The notes: a model not told the origin generated them from the letters alone. DNA of 64,000 nucleotides from JAQUBU01 sp036677685 (GCA_036677685.1 JAVBWA010000005.1:1-64000), one strand, 5' to 3'; positions 26,766 through 35,765 are shown, numbered from the stretch's first letter. Program-made: numbers and translations.

Positions 26766-27743
26766 ATGAGACAAACAAGGAAAAGGAAAAAGGGTATAAT
26801 TTACAGGCTTCGGGGTCTGCTGGTGGTGGCTATTGTTGCCGTACTGGCCTACCAGGCTATTTTGATTCTGGGAGAATGGTTTCTGTTTACGCAGAAACAA
26901 TACGATAAACCCACACCGGCAGCCGTATTAAATTGGCCGTTGGCTTCCTCCGTTGTTATTTCCGGTGATAACCTGTACAGTCGCAATGCGATTCTGCTGC
27001 GTTTGGATGACCGCAATATCCTGATGGAGAAACAGAGCGAGGAAAAAATCTATCCTGCATCTTTAACCAAAATCATGACCGCTATGCTAGCCATAGAAAA
27101 TCTGCCGGATTTACGGGAAGAAATCTTGCTTTCTGATGACATATTTCAAGCGCTGAACCGGGCAGATGCTACCATGGCGGGGTTCCAGGCGAATGAACAG
27201 GTGAAGGCTATTGATCTGCTGTACGGGGCGCTGCTGCCCAGCGGTGCGGAATGTTGTATTGGCTTGGCTAATCAGGTTGCGGGAGCAGAACCGGAATTTG
27301 TAAAAATGATGAATCAAAGGGCGGTGGAGCTGGGCATGTATAATACTCATTTTACCAATGCGACCGGGCTTCACGATGAAAATCATTACACAAGCGTCAA
27401 AGACCTGGCGATTTTAGTCTGCCATGCACTGCAGGATGACACCTTCCGGGAAATTTTCACCTCTGCCCGGCACGCTGCCGGAGCTACCAACAAACACCCC
27501 GACGGGATAACTTTTTACAATACCATGTTTGAAAGACTCGCTGATCCCAGTGTTAGCGGCGGGCAGATTCTCGGCGGAAAAACCGGATATACCGATATGG
27601 CCGGACTGTGCCTGGCAAGTTTTGCCGAAAGAAATGGTAAAGAGTATGTGCTGGTTACCGCCGGTGCCAAGGGTGACCATAAAACTGAACAGTATAACAT
27701 TACTGATGCCCTTGCAGTATACAACAGCCTGGGGGAAGATTGA
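26766..27743 (+). CDS. Serine-type D-Ala-D-Ala carboxypeptidase (peptidase S11)
   Basis: A 325-residue protein with an N-terminal membrane anchor (about residues 13-32). The S11 motifs are present: SLTK with the nucleophile Ser, SGAEC in the place of the usual SxN, and KTG in GGKTGYTDMAG. It should trim the last D-Ala from peptidoglycan stem peptides outside the membrane. No C-terminal amphipathic anchor typical of DacA is seen. Lying next to VanRS-like genes and sharing their operator, it resembles the S11-type VanY of VanD-like operons in context. The SGAE variant of the second motif deserves note. Confidence 0.9.
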   Translation: MRQTRKRKKGIIYRLRGLLVVAIVAVLAYQAILILGEWFLFTQKQYDKPTPAAVLNWPLASSVVISGDNLYSRNAILLRLDDRNILMEKQSEEKIYPASLTKIMTAMLAIENLPDLREEILLSDDIFQALNRADATMAGFQANEQVKAIDLLYGALLPSGAECCIGLANQVAGAEPEFVKMMNQRAVELGMYNTHFTNATGLHDENHYTSVKDLAILVCHALQDDTFREIFTSARHAAGATNKHPDGITFYNTMFERLADPSVSGGQILGGKTGYTDMAGLCLASFAERNGKEYVLVTAGAKGDHKTEQYNITDALAVYNSLGED

Positions 27744-27917
27744 GATTTGGGAACCCAGGGGGCGCTATTCTTCTAATGCCTAAAGAAACGCTCGATCTGC
27801 TTTTGACCTGCTTGTTTTCGCAGTCAATCTTATTAATATGGCCATTGGTTTTTAAAGTGAATTATAATATTAAATATAGTATATCTCCTGCGAGAAATTT
27901 ATGAGGAGGTTAAGAAT

Positions 27918-28358
27918 ATGTATCAAAAAGCATTGGTAGCGGTGGACGGTTCCCCCCCATCTTTAAAAGCGGTAGACACTGCATATCAACTGATGAAGCA
28001 CGGGGTTTTAGAGGAAGTTACTTTGTTGTGTGTGGTGCATTACCCTATACCGGCTATCGTGGGCGAGGGCGCCATAGACATGAATCTACCGGCAGAGTAT
28101 TTCCAGGTGCTGCGCGATGGAGCCCAGCAGGTAATCGAACAAGCCTCCAAACAAATGGAATCAAGTCCCAAAGTTAACATGCGGGTTGAATCGGGCAACC
28201 CATCCGATGTTATTCTTGATGTGGCCCGGAAGGACAAATATGATCTGATTATTATCGGCAACCGGGGACTAAACCAGATTCAGCGTCTTTTTATGGGAAG
28301 TGTCAGCAGCAAAGTCGTATCGCTTGCCCAGTGCCCGGTTCTCTTGCTTAAATCGTGA
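27918..28358 (+). CDS. Universal stress protein UspA family
   Basis: A 146-residue single-domain Usp. The ATP-binding signature GNRGLNQIQRLFMGSVS keeps the G-2x-G-9x-G-S spacing, so it probably binds ATP. ALVAVDGSPPSLKAV forms the first strand and helix. An ATGAGGAGG site precedes the ATG. It is monocistronic, followed by the tRNA-Pro gene on the other strand. A stress or starvation role is inferred from the family. Confidence 0.93.
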   Translation: MYQKALVAVDGSPPSLKAVDTAYQLMKHGVLEEVTLLCVVHYPIPAIVGEGAIDMNLPAEYFQVLRDGAQQVIEQASKQMESSPKVNMRVESGNPSDVILDVARKDKYDLIIIGNRGLNQIQRLFMGSVSSKVVSLAQCPVLLLKS

Positions 28359-28424
28359 TTAAATACCTGACTTAAGTTTGCATAACGTAATGACATCGTA
28401 AAGCAACAAGTATTGCAGAAAACA

Positions 28425-28446
28425 TAAAAACGTGGGATTACCCACG
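28425..28446 (-). terminator. Terminator of the tRNA-Pro gene
   Basis: On the - strand CGTGGG, TAAT and CCCACG form a stem followed by TTTTTATGTTTT. It lies just past the 3' end of the tRNA. Confidence 0.75.
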
Positions 28447-28462
28447 GTTAATTACTTTCAAA

Positions 28463-28539
28463 TGGTCGGGGCGACAGGATTTGAACCTGCGACCTTCTGA
28501 TCCCAAATCAGACGCGCTACCAAGCTGCGCCACGCCCCG
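28463..28539 (-). tRNA. tRNA-Pro (UGG anticodon)
   Basis: The - strand folds as a full cloverleaf: acceptor CGGGGCG with CGCCCCG, D-arm with GGTAGCGC, anticodon arm CTGAT-TTGGGAT-CAG reading TGG, and T-arm GCAGGTTCAAATCCTG. CCA is encoded. No intron or odd base is seen. Confidence 0.95.
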
Positions 28540-28548
28540 AACTTCTCT

Positions 28549-28578
28549 ATGATAACATTCGCAAAGAGAAAATGTCAA
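28549..28578 (-). promoter_or_regulatory. Promoter of tRNA-Pro
   Basis: On the - strand TTGACA is followed after 18 bases by TATCAT, with a TG just before the -10. Transcription would start a few bases before the mature tRNA end. Confidence 0.65.
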
Positions 28579-28589
28579 TTACCGGGGAA

Positions 28590-28614
28590 GAACGGGGCCT
28601 GCCCCGTTCGTTTT
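28590..28614 (+). other. Strong hairpin with short T-tract
   Basis: GAACGGGGC and GCCCCGTTC form a 9-bp perfect stem around CT, followed by GTTTTG on the + strand. No + strand gene lies directly before it, so its role as a terminator is unclear. It sits between the tRNA-Pro promoter and the L,D-transpeptidase gene end. Confidence 0.4.
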
Positions 28615-28703
28615 GTTGCGTCCTGCTGAAGGGTAAAATGCTCACTACGTTTGCGGCAATGAAGCACCCTTCGGGCACCACTGATGTACTATTCGCAACA
28701 TAA

Positions 28704-29549
28704 TTATGGCACCTGTGAGCCGTTCATGATGTCCAGGGCTTTTTGCAGTTCATTATAAGTTTCCGGACCCACTATGCCATCGGGGGTCAGGTTGCTGGCC
28801 TTCTGGAATTGAATCACCGCCTTTTCGGTTTTAGACCCAAAGTAGCCGTCTATTTTGGCCTGGAAATAACCCAGTGCTTTTAAATTAGTCTGCAATTCCT
28901 TGACATCCGTACCCTGGGAGCCCAACCTTAGTATCCGGCTGCTGCTGGACTTACCGAATATATTTACCGGGGTTCCAATGGGCGTCTGCCGGTAGACTTC
29001 GATTACATCTTCATTGTACATACGGACACAGCCATGGCTGACCGCTTTGCCAATGGACTTGGGATTATTTGTACCATGAATGCCATATCCGCCCCAGGGA
29101 ACACTCAAACGCATCCACCGGGCTCCAAAAGGACCTCCCGGATTAACGGCTTTCTGAACGATAACCCAGTTGCCCAGCGGGGTAGGGGTCTGCTTTTTAC
29201 CTACTGCTACCGGATATACTTTGCGGGTGTTATCCGGAGCGATAAAAGTTAACTTGCGCTTAACCACATCAATAGAAATACTGGGCATACTGCTCTCAGC
29301 CGGTGCATCCAGGCCCGAAAGGGAAGCCAAATACAGAAGGTTCCAGGTGTTGGGATCAACAACTTCATCTGGAGTCAGCTTGCTCTTTTCCTGGAAAGCT
29401 TTGACGGCTGCTGCGGTTTTTCTGCCATATATCCCATCGGCTTCGATATTGTAATTCAGCATGATGAGCTGATTCTGAAGTATTAATACATCCGGTCCGG
29501 TCATTGAATTTTTCTCTAAGCGCAAATACCTGCTGGCATAAACCATCAT
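28704..29549 (-). CDS. L,D-transpeptidase with two peptidoglycan-binding domains
   Basis: A 281-residue protein: an N-terminal PG_binding_1 domain (about residues 12-70, LQNQLIMLNYNIEADGIYG), a YkuD L,D-transpeptidase domain (about 85-205) with IHGTNNPKSIGKAVSHGCVRM holding the catalytic His, Cys and Arg, and a second PG_binding_1 domain (about 212-275). The enzyme makes 3-3 cross-links in the cell wall. No signal peptide is visible, as in several Bacillus YkuD-type proteins. GGAGTTGGGG precedes the ATG. The domain order, with catalysis between two binding domains, is less common. Confidence 0.92.
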   Translation of the reverse strand: MMVYASRYLRLEKNSMTGPDVLILQNQLIMLNYNIEADGIYGRKTAAAVKAFQEKSKLTPDEVVDPNTWNLLYLASLSGLDAPAESSMPSISIDVVKRKLTFIAPDNTRKVYPVAVGKKQTPTPLGNWVIVQKAVNPGGPFGARWMRLSVPWGGYGIHGTNNPKSIGKAVSHGCVRMYNEDVIEVYRQTPIGTPVNIFGKSSSSRILRLGSQGTDVKELQTNLKALGYFQAKIDGYFGSKTEKAVIQFQKASNLTPDGIVGPETYNELQKALDIMNGSQVP

Positions 29550-29757
29550 TCCCCAACTCCTTTAACATTTTTACCCTCATCCTTTCCCCTTCTACCTCAC
29601 TTTTATCATATTAATTTGAAATACATAAGTTTCCGCTGTCGAGTTAAAGGATTTACAGATAATAGGAAAAAGATTAAAAAATATACAAAATTTAGGAGGA
29701 TATTTTTCGCTTTTAAAGAAGTATTATGATAAAGAATATTTGAGGGGTAGTGAATTA

Positions 29758-30987
29758 ATGAAGGAAAATAATGAAGTGTCGGTATCTTCAATAATTGACT
29801 CGGCTGTGGAGAATATTAAGCTTCATGATATTACCATGGCTTATGAATACCTGTGGACAGCTAAAAGGTATGAGCCGGAAAATGTTGAAATCATTAATCT
29901 TTTAGCTCAATGCCATTATATTTGGGGTGATTTTGAAAAAGCTGAAGCATCGTGGGAAAAGGTTTTGAAACTGGAAGCTTCAAATTATGAAGCTTCGGCA
30001 CGTTTATCAGCTTTTCGGAGTCCTTCATTTCAGTTTTGGCTTAAAAAGTATCATGAAGCAGTTAACCAGGTGGAGAATCGCCATTATGAAGAAGCTCAAT
30101 ATTTGTTATGGAATCTGCTGCGTGAAAATGACGACTTCGTAGGAGTTTACCAGCTATTGGGGTTATCCTGCCTGGCTACTTCAGATAAAAATACAGCTCG
30201 CAAGGTCTGGCTTCGAGGGTTAGAAATCGACAGCAGCAATCAACTCTTATTAAATTATCTGGATCTGGTAATTCCTGAGCAGATTCCAAAAGTTTCTATC
30301 GAAGAAGTAGTTGAGCAAAGGCCTGCTTGGAAGCGGGTGCTATCGCGAAAGTGGCTGGCCTGGGGTATGGCGGGGGCTTTATGTTTAGCTTTGATAATTC
30401 AATCATGCATGTTTTTTCTGGCTAAACAGAACAAAGAAGCCCTGATACATGATATGCAAACTCAAATAGCTTTACTTAATCGCAATATAGCTGAGGCTTC
30501 TGGAAATACCCCGGTTTTTGCCCGGCACAATGAAGCGAGTTTTTTGTCCAGCAGCGTAGAATGCAATGAAGAGATTGGGGTAGGAGGATCAGATATCGAT
30601 AACAGCCGGGAAAGTTATTATTATATAGCCGGATATAATGCCTATCTAAGGGGGGACTTGAAAACGGCCTGCAGCAATCTGGGCATGGTGGTGGAAATGA
30701 ACAGCCATTCTTACCGTAATCGGGAAGCTTTATACTACCTGGCTCTAATTAATTATATCTCGGGAGACTATGAGGCTGCTGTAAGTAAATTTAAAAAGTA
30801 TTTGAATGATTATCCAAATACTAATTACTTTGATGAAAGTCTTTATTATTTAGGTTGTATATATCAAGAAAAGGGGCAAAATGATAAGGCTATTGAAAGC
30901 TTTAACAAACTGCGGGAAATTGTGCCGCAAAGCGGCTACCTGACGAGCCGCCAGGTGAAAAAGGTGGTTGAGGCCAAGCAAGAATAA
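29758..30987 (+). CDS. TPR-repeat membrane protein
   Basis: A 409-residue protein. The N-terminal part has TPR-like helices (about residues 15-115 and 115-185; YEYLWTAKRYEPENVEIINLLAQCHY), followed by one membrane helix near residues 198-218, a short coiled coil, then external TPR units (ALYYLALINYISGDYEAAVSKFKKYLNDYP and the next), similar to YbgF-type repeats. The ATG at 29758 has GAGGGG 10 bases upstream; a TTG 18 bases earlier abuts that site. The protein probably acts as a scaffold on both sides of the membrane. Partner unknown. Confidence 0.8.
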   Translation: MKENNEVSVSSIIDSAVENIKLHDITMAYEYLWTAKRYEPENVEIINLLAQCHYIWGDFEKAEASWEKVLKLEASNYEASARLSAFRSPSFQFWLKKYHEAVNQVENRHYEEAQYLLWNLLRENDDFVGVYQLLGLSCLATSDKNTARKVWLRGLEIDSSNQLLLNYLDLVIPEQIPKVSIEEVVEQRPAWKRVLSRKWLAWGMAGALCLALIIQSCMFFLAKQNKEALIHDMQTQIALLNRNIAEASGNTPVFARHNEASFLSSSVECNEEIGVGGSDIDNSRESYYYIAGYNAYLRGDLKTACSNLGMVVEMNSHSYRNREALYYLALINYISGDYEAAVSKFKKYLNDYPNTNYFDESLYYLGCIYQEKGQNDKAIESFNKLREIVPQSGYLTSRQVKKVVEAKQE

Positions 30988-31121
30988 GCAAAGTGCTCGG
31001 GTTAACCCCCTAACAGCTGATAAATTTAATTGCTTTTAGTTTATATTTACCGCAACTTAGTAAATAATAGTATTAGGTGTAATCTTTTGCAGGAGTCTTA
31101 AAAAATAAAGGGGGGTGGGCC

Positions 31122-32036
31122 ATGGCAATTCATGATAATAATAACCATTCACCAGAGCAGGGCTGGGTAACCGGGCGCGGGGACAGAACGAATGCCCTGT
31201 CTATTCTGATTTTTATTCTTTTAGCCGTTCTGGCAGCATATCTCTATCTTAGGAACCGTGAGATACTTTTGCCCGTTGTTATAGTTTTGTTTGGGATAGG
31301 CCTCGCTTGGTCTTTGAAAGTAGCCAATCAATGGGAGCGGGTAGTGGTTCTGCGTTTGGGCAAATTCAAACAAATGGCGGGGCCGGGTTTATTCTTTATC
31401 ATACCCATTGTTGATGAGACCCCCATTTGGATCGATATGCGGGTGCGCACTACCTTTTTTGCGGCGGAAAAAACTTTGACCAAGGATAATGTCCCGGTTA
31501 ATGTCGATGCGGTTATGTTTTGGATAGTTGATGATCCGATGAAGGCGGCCCTGGAAGTGGAAGAGTATCAGAAGGCAGTTTTTTGGGCAGCCCAAACTAC
31601 CTTGAGGGATATGATAGGCAAAACCGAATTATATGCGATGTTAGCAGGGAGAGAGCATATAGATGAAGAATTAAAAATAATGATCGACAAACGCACCGAA
31701 TCCTGGGGGGTCTCAGTACGCTCGGTGGAAATCCGTGATGTTATGATACCTGACGAATTGCAGGATGCTATGTCCCGTGAAGCACAAGCTGAAAGAGAAC
31801 GACGCGCGCGTGTAATTCTAGGTACTGCCGAATTGGAAATTGCCGGTAAGTTCTCGGAAGCAGCCAAAATGTACCACAACAATCCGGAAGCTTTCAGCCT
31901 GCGGGCCATGAATATTTTGTATGAAGGCATAAAAGAAAAATCGTCTCTGGTAATAGTTCCCAGCAATATGGTGGAATCGCTCAATCCTGGTTCAATTCTC
32001 GGCTACGTAAGCAGGACGGAGGAAAAGAATGAATAA
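31122..32036 (+). CDS. SPFH/band 7 (slipin-like) membrane protein
   Basis: A 304-residue protein with two adjacent membrane helices (about residues 26-43 and 48-66) followed by an SPFH domain (VANQWERVVVLRLGKFKQMAGPGLFFIIP, RVRTTFFAAEKTLTKDNVPV) and a helical C-terminus with SREAQAERERRARVILGTAELE. It is closest to the slipin/stomatin group, whose members form membrane microdomain scaffolds. The partner NfeD gene usually found next to slipins is absent here. GGGGGGTGGG precedes the ATG. Confidence 0.92.
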   Translation: MAIHDNNNHSPEQGWVTGRGDRTNALSILIFILLAVLAAYLYLRNREILLPVVIVLFGIGLAWSLKVANQWERVVVLRLGKFKQMAGPGLFFIIPIVDETPIWIDMRVRTTFFAAEKTLTKDNVPVNVDAVMFWIVDDPMKAALEVEEYQKAVFWAAQTTLRDMIGKTELYAMLAGREHIDEELKIMIDKRTESWGVSVRSVEIRDVMIPDELQDAMSREAQAERERRARVILGTAELEIAGKFSEAAKMYHNNPEAFSLRAMNILYEGIKEKSSLVIVPSNMVESLNPGSILGYVSRTEEKNE

Positions 32037-32085
32037 GTTGTAATACTGTATAAGGAGTATTAGTTCCAAAAACCATATTCAGGTC

Positions 32086-32114
32086 TTGACTTTAATCGGT
32101 ATAATTTTTATCCT
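32086..32114 (+). promoter_or_regulatory. Promoter ahead of the structured repeat and tRNA-Gly
   Basis: TTGACT and TATCCT are 17 bases apart. The expected start, about 32121, coincides with the start of copy 3 of the structured repeat, so the repeat would be the 5' part of the tRNA-Gly transcript. Confidence 0.55.
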
Positions 32115-32120
32115 ATATAT

Positions 32121-32193
32121 TGAGGCGAAGAGATGTCCCTCCGCCTCGTTGCAGCAGTGTGTTGAAACTGTTTCGAAGTTTCTTCCGATGCTA
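32121..32193 (+). repeat. Structured repeat/candidate small RNA, copy 3 (internally deleted)
   Basis: Keeps the 5' hairpin (GAGGCG with CGCCTC) and the 3' block CCTCGTTGCAGCAGTGTGTTGA, but lacks the middle of about 55 bases. The terminal hairpin is weakened to GAAACT/AGTTTC. It ends 12 bases before tRNA-Gly, so loss of the strong hairpin could allow read-through into the tRNA. Confidence 0.65.
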
Positions 32194-32205
32194 AAAAGTA
32201 TTGTT

Positions 32206-32280
32206 GCGGAAGTGGCTCAGTGGTAGAGCATCGCCTTGCCAAGGCGAGGGTCGCGAGTTCGAATCTCGTCTTCCGCTCCA
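32206..32280 (+). tRNA. tRNA-Gly (GCC anticodon)
   Basis: GCGGAAG pairs with CTTCCGC at the acceptor; D-arm GCTCAGTGGTAGAGC; anticodon arm TCGCCTTGCCAAGGCGA reading GCC; T-arm GCGAGTTCGAATCTCGT. CCA is encoded. A full cloverleaf. Confidence 0.96.
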
Positions 32281-32290
32281 GAAAATTATA

Positions 32291-32320
32291 CCTCGGCAGT
32301 TGCCGGGGTGTTGTATTTTT
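32291..32320 (+). terminator. Terminator of tRNA-Gly
   Basis: CCTCGGC and GCCGGGG form a 7-bp stem with one G-U around AGTT, followed by TGTTGTATTTTT. Confidence 0.75.
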
Positions 32321-32447
32321 ATTCGAATTAGGGTAAATTCTTTAGGAGGGTTATACTGGATATGAAAGGAAAACCCCTTGGGAATTATAGCCGCAGGAGT
32401 ACATGGAATAGTTTTTCTATAATACGAATAAGTTAGGAGGAGCATAA

Positions 32448-33770
32448 GTGCAGGCAAAGTTAGAAAAAATAGAGAACAGTGAGGCCCATATTGAAATAGA
32501 GGTAAGCAACGAAAAAGTGGAAGAGGGCCTGCAACAAGCCTATCGTAAAGTTGTTAAACAGATTAGCATCCCTGGTTTCCGTAAAGGGAAGGTACCGAGA
32601 GAACTCCTGGAACGCCATTTTGGCAAAGAAGTGTTGCTCCAGGAGGCTTTGGAGTTTATTGTTCCGGATGCTTATGAAGCAGCACTTACTGAATTAAATA
32701 TAGAACCCTTGGCCCAGCCGGATTTTGATTTTCCGGAAATCGATGATGACCAGCCCCTGACCTTTAAGGCCCGGGTAGCCATAAAACCGGAGGTAAAGCT
32801 CGGTGATATTGAAGGAATTGAGATATCGGTTCCCGAGTTTACCATTAAGGATGAAGATGTCGAGAATAGACTGGAAGATATGCGGACCCGCTATGCTCAA
32901 GTAGTTGAAAAAACCGAGGAACCTGCCAATCTAGGGGATACAGTCATCCTTGATTTCGAAGGCTTTGTTGATGATGTTCCTTTTGAAGGCGGCAAAGGCG
33001 AAGATTACACGCTGGAGTTGGGCTCCCAAACCTTTATCCCGGGATTTGAGGAACAACTGGTCGGCCTTAAAAAGGGAGACAGTTCAGATGTAAAGGTTAC
33101 TTTCCCGGAAAGCTACCATGCTCCAGATCTGGCCGGTCAGGATGCCGTATTTAAAGTAAGCATTAAAAAAGTCGAAGGACGGAAGTTAAGAGAACTGGAT
33201 GATACTTTTGCCCAGGAAGTAAGCCAGCTCGACACCATGGCGGAATTACGCGATGATATAAGAAAAGAACTGACTAATATGGCCGAATACCAACGCAAAG
33301 AACTCATCAAAAACCAGGTGACTGAAAAAGCCCTGGAAAACTGCGAAATGGTAGTTGCCGATGCAGTGGTTAAAGCCCAGGTGCAGCGGATGCTGCAAGA
33401 ATTTGAACAGAGAATGGCTTTCCAGGGTTTAAGCCTGCAGCAATATTATCAGTTGACCAATAGCAATGAAGAGCAATTCAGCAATAAAATATGGCCGGAG
33501 GCCGAGAAAATTGTCAAGAGCAACTTTATGCTGGAAAAATTGGTTGACGAAAAAGGGATTGAAATAAGCGATGAAGAACTAGATAAACGTATCGAAGAAA
33601 TAGCCCAGAGCATGAATATGGATTTGGAAACAGCCAAAGAAAACCTGAGTAATGCTATGGATAATGTAATTTTGGGGCTTAAGATGGATAAAGCGCTTGA
33701 ATCTCTTATGGACAGCGCCGTAGTTACGGTAAAACCAAACGAGGAACCAGCAGTGGAATCAGTTGAATAA
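32448..33770 (+). CDS. Trigger factor, ribosome-associated chaperone and prolyl isomerase
   Basis: A 440-residue protein with all three parts: ribosome-binding domain with the signature GFRKGKVPRELLERHFG (about residues 44-60), FKBP-type prolyl isomerase domain (about 158-245; GDTVILDFEGFVDDVPFEGG) and the helical C-terminal chaperone domain. It starts at GTG behind AGGAGGAG. Trigger factor followed by clpP and clpX is the usual clostridial order. It binds nascent chains at the ribosome exit. A TATAAT at 32418 may be its -10. Confidence 0.96.
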   Translation: MQAKLEKIENSEAHIEIEVSNEKVEEGLQQAYRKVVKQISIPGFRKGKVPRELLERHFGKEVLLQEALEFIVPDAYEAALTELNIEPLAQPDFDFPEIDDDQPLTFKARVAIKPEVKLGDIEGIEISVPEFTIKDEDVENRLEDMRTRYAQVVEKTEEPANLGDTVILDFEGFVDDVPFEGGKGEDYTLELGSQTFIPGFEEQLVGLKKGDSSDVKVTFPESYHAPDLAGQDAVFKVSIKKVEGRKLRELDDTFAQEVSQLDTMAELRDDIRKELTNMAEYQRKELIKNQVTEKALENCEMVVADAVVKAQVQRMLQEFEQRMAFQGLSLQQYYQLTNSNEEQFSNKIWPEAEKIVKSNFMLEKLVDEKGIEISDEELDKRIEEIAQSMNMDLETAKENLSNAMDNVILGLKMDKALESLMDSAVVTVKPNEEPAVESVE

Positions 33771-33824
33771 AAAGAATAGTATAAATAAGCAGCTCTAATT
33801 AAAAAATGAAAGGTGGGAAATAAC

Positions 33825-34427
33825 TTGTCATACTTGGTACCAATGGTTGTCGAACAAACTAATAGAGGCGAGCGCTCATATGATATTTATTCGCGTTTGC
33901 TAAAGGACCGGATAATCTTCCTAGGTACGGCGATAGATGATACGGTAGCCAATCTGGTTGTTGCGCAGTTGCTGTTTCTGGAAGCGGAAGATCCGGACAA
34001 GGACATATCGCTTTATATCAACAGTCCCGGAGGTTCCATAAGTGCCGGCTTGGCAATTTATGATACCCTCCAAGTAATAAGGTCCAGTGTATCAACCATT
34101 TGTGTTGGTTTGGCCGCAAGTATGGGTGCGTTTTTACTGGCTGCCGGCGAAAAGGGCAAACGATTTGCCCTCCCCAATGCAGAAATTATGATTCATCAAC
34201 CTTCGGGAGGAACCCAGGGGCAGGCCACTGATATTGAAATACATGCCCGCCGCATAATTACAATGAAGGAATCATTGAATCGAATTCTTTCGGAGCGTAC
34301 CGGGCAAGCATTAGAGCGAATCCAAAAGGATACAGAAAGGGATTATTTTATGTCTGCATCGGAAGCCAAGGAATATGGTATTATAGATGATATACTAAGC
34401 GGTCCCAAGAAGCCGAGCAAAAAATAA
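33825..34427 (+). CDS. ATP-dependent Clp protease proteolytic subunit
   Basis: A 200-residue ClpP. The catalytic Ser is in GLAASMGAFLLAAG and the His in IMIHQPSGG; the Asp is further on, so the triad is complete. The family's N-terminal pore loop, SYLVPMVVEQTNRGERSYDI, fits a TTG start at 33825 with AAGGTGG 8 bases upstream; a GTG 12 bases earlier lies in that site. ClpP rings work with ClpX, encoded 24 bases downstream. No CtsR or HrcA operator was seen upstream. Confidence 0.97.
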   Translation: MSYLVPMVVEQTNRGERSYDIYSRLLKDRIIFLGTAIDDTVANLVVAQLLFLEAEDPDKDISLYINSPGGSISAGLAIYDTLQVIRSSVSTICVGLAASMGAFLLAAGEKGKRFALPNAEIMIHQPSGGTQGQATDIEIHARRIITMKESLNRILSERTGQALERIQKDTERDYFMSASEAKEYGIIDDILSGPKKPSKK

Positions 34428-34451
34428 CCCTACTTGAAGAGAGGTGGAGTT

Positions 34452-35702
34452 ATGCACAAATACGGAGAAGAAAAAGGACAGTTAAAATGTTCTTTTTGCG
34501 GCAAGACTCAGGATCAGGTGAAAAAGCTGGTAGCTGGTCCAGGTGTATACATTTGTGATGAATGTATAGAATTATGCAATGAAATTATAGAAGAAGAACT
34601 GGCCGATGATCTCGGTCTGGATTTGGGGGATATCCCCAAGCCACAGGACATCAGAGACATTTTGGATGATTATGTAATCGGGCAGGACCGGGCCAAAAAG
34701 TCGCTGGCGGTTGCGGTTTATAATCATTATAAGCGAATCAATCTAGGCATGAAGCTGGATGATGTGGAATTACAGAAGAGCAATATTATGATGCTGGGGC
34801 CTACGGGCAGCGGGAAAACTTTGTTGGCCCAAACTCTGGCCAGGATTCTTAATGTTCCTTTTGCCATAGCTGATGCCACCTCATTGACCGAAGCCGGTTA
34901 TGTTGGAGAGGATGTTGAAAACATTCTGCTAAAGCTTATTCAAGCCGCCGATTATGATATTGAAAAAGCTGAGAAAGGCATAATCTATATTGATGAAATT
35001 GACAAGATAGCGCGCAAAACCGACAACCCCAGTATTACGCGCGATGTTTCCGGCGAGGGTGTACAGCAGGCCTTGTTGAAGATTCTTGAAGGCACCGTGG
35101 CCAGTGTTCCTCCCCAGGGAGGCAGAAAACACCCACATCAGGAATTCATTCAAATTGACACCAGCAATATATTATTTATTTGCGGGGGAGCCTTTGAAGG
35201 TATCGATAAGATTATCCAGAATCGCATAGGCCAAAAGGTAATGGGTTTTGGCGCCGACATCAAAGTCAAGGAAGAAAAGAAGATCGGAGAAATCCTGAAT
35301 ATGATTCTTCCTCCAGATCTGTTGAAATACGGGCTGATTCCTGAATTTGTGGGCCGGGTGCCAATTATTGTCACACTCGAAGCGTTGGATATCAGTGCTT
35401 TGATCAGTATACTTACCGAACCCAAGAATGCTCTGGTCAAACAATACAAAAAACTGTTTGAACTCGATGGGGTGGATCTTGAGTTTATGGATGAAGCCTT
35501 GCAGGCCATTGCTGATGAAGCATTGCGCCGAAACACCGGGGCCCGGGGCTTGAGAGCCATAATTGAAGATATTATGCTGGAAGTAATGTATGAGATTCCT
35601 TCCCGTCTGGATGTGACCAAAGTGGTGGTTACCCGTGATGTGGTGGAGCGTAAAGAAAAACCGCTGCTGGTAACCATGGATGTTAAACGCAAGGTAAACT
35701 AG
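34452..35702 (+). CDS. ATP-dependent Clp protease ATP-binding subunit ClpX
   Basis: A 416-residue unfoldase. The N-terminal zinc-binding domain has CSFCGKTQ and CDECIELC (four Cys). The AAA+ core has GPTGSGKTLLAQTLA and IIYIDEIDKIA, and the IGF-like loop that docks on ClpP is seen as IGQKVMGFG. The start is ATG 34452 behind GAGAGGTGG, not the in-frame ATG 18 bases upstream. ClpX selects, unfolds and feeds substrates to ClpP in the cytoplasm. Confidence 0.97.
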   Translation: MHKYGEEKGQLKCSFCGKTQDQVKKLVAGPGVYICDECIELCNEIIEEELADDLGLDLGDIPKPQDIRDILDDYVIGQDRAKKSLAVAVYNHYKRINLGMKLDDVELQKSNIMMLGPTGSGKTLLAQTLARILNVPFAIADATSLTEAGYVGEDVENILLKLIQAADYDIEKAEKGIIYIDEIDKIARKTDNPSITRDVSGEGVQQALLKILEGTVASVPPQGGRKHPHQEFIQIDTSNILFICGGAFEGIDKIIQNRIGQKVMGFGADIKVKEEKKIGEILNMILPPDLLKYGLIPEFVGRVPIIVTLEALDISALISILTEPKNALVKQYKKLFELDGVDLEFMDEALQAIADEALRRNTGARGLRAIIEDIMLEVMYEIPSRLDVTKVVVTRDVVERKEKPLLVTMDVKRKVN

Positions 35703-35727
35703 CAAGAGCTTTTATTGAAAAGATTAT

Positions 35728-35765
35728 AAAGGAACACTATTTTTAAGTAGTGTTCCTTTTGATTT
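35728..35765 (+). terminator. Intrinsic terminator after clpX
   Basis: AAGGAACACTA and TAGTGTTCCTT form an 11-bp perfect stem around TTTTTAAG, followed by TTGATTTT. It separates the tig-clpP-clpX unit from lonB. Confidence 0.85.

Noticed and set aside
26717..26908. 63-codon frame overlapping the carboxypeptidase start
   Set aside because: It is out of frame with the clear S11 protein and has no homologous features.
24851..27743. Full glycopeptide-resistance operon
   Set aside because: Only VanR/VanS-like genes and a carboxypeptidase are present; vanH, vanA and vanX are absent in the window.
33771..33824. CtsR or CIRCE operator before clpP
   Set aside because: Neither the CtsR heptad repeat nor the CIRCE inverted repeat was found in the gap.
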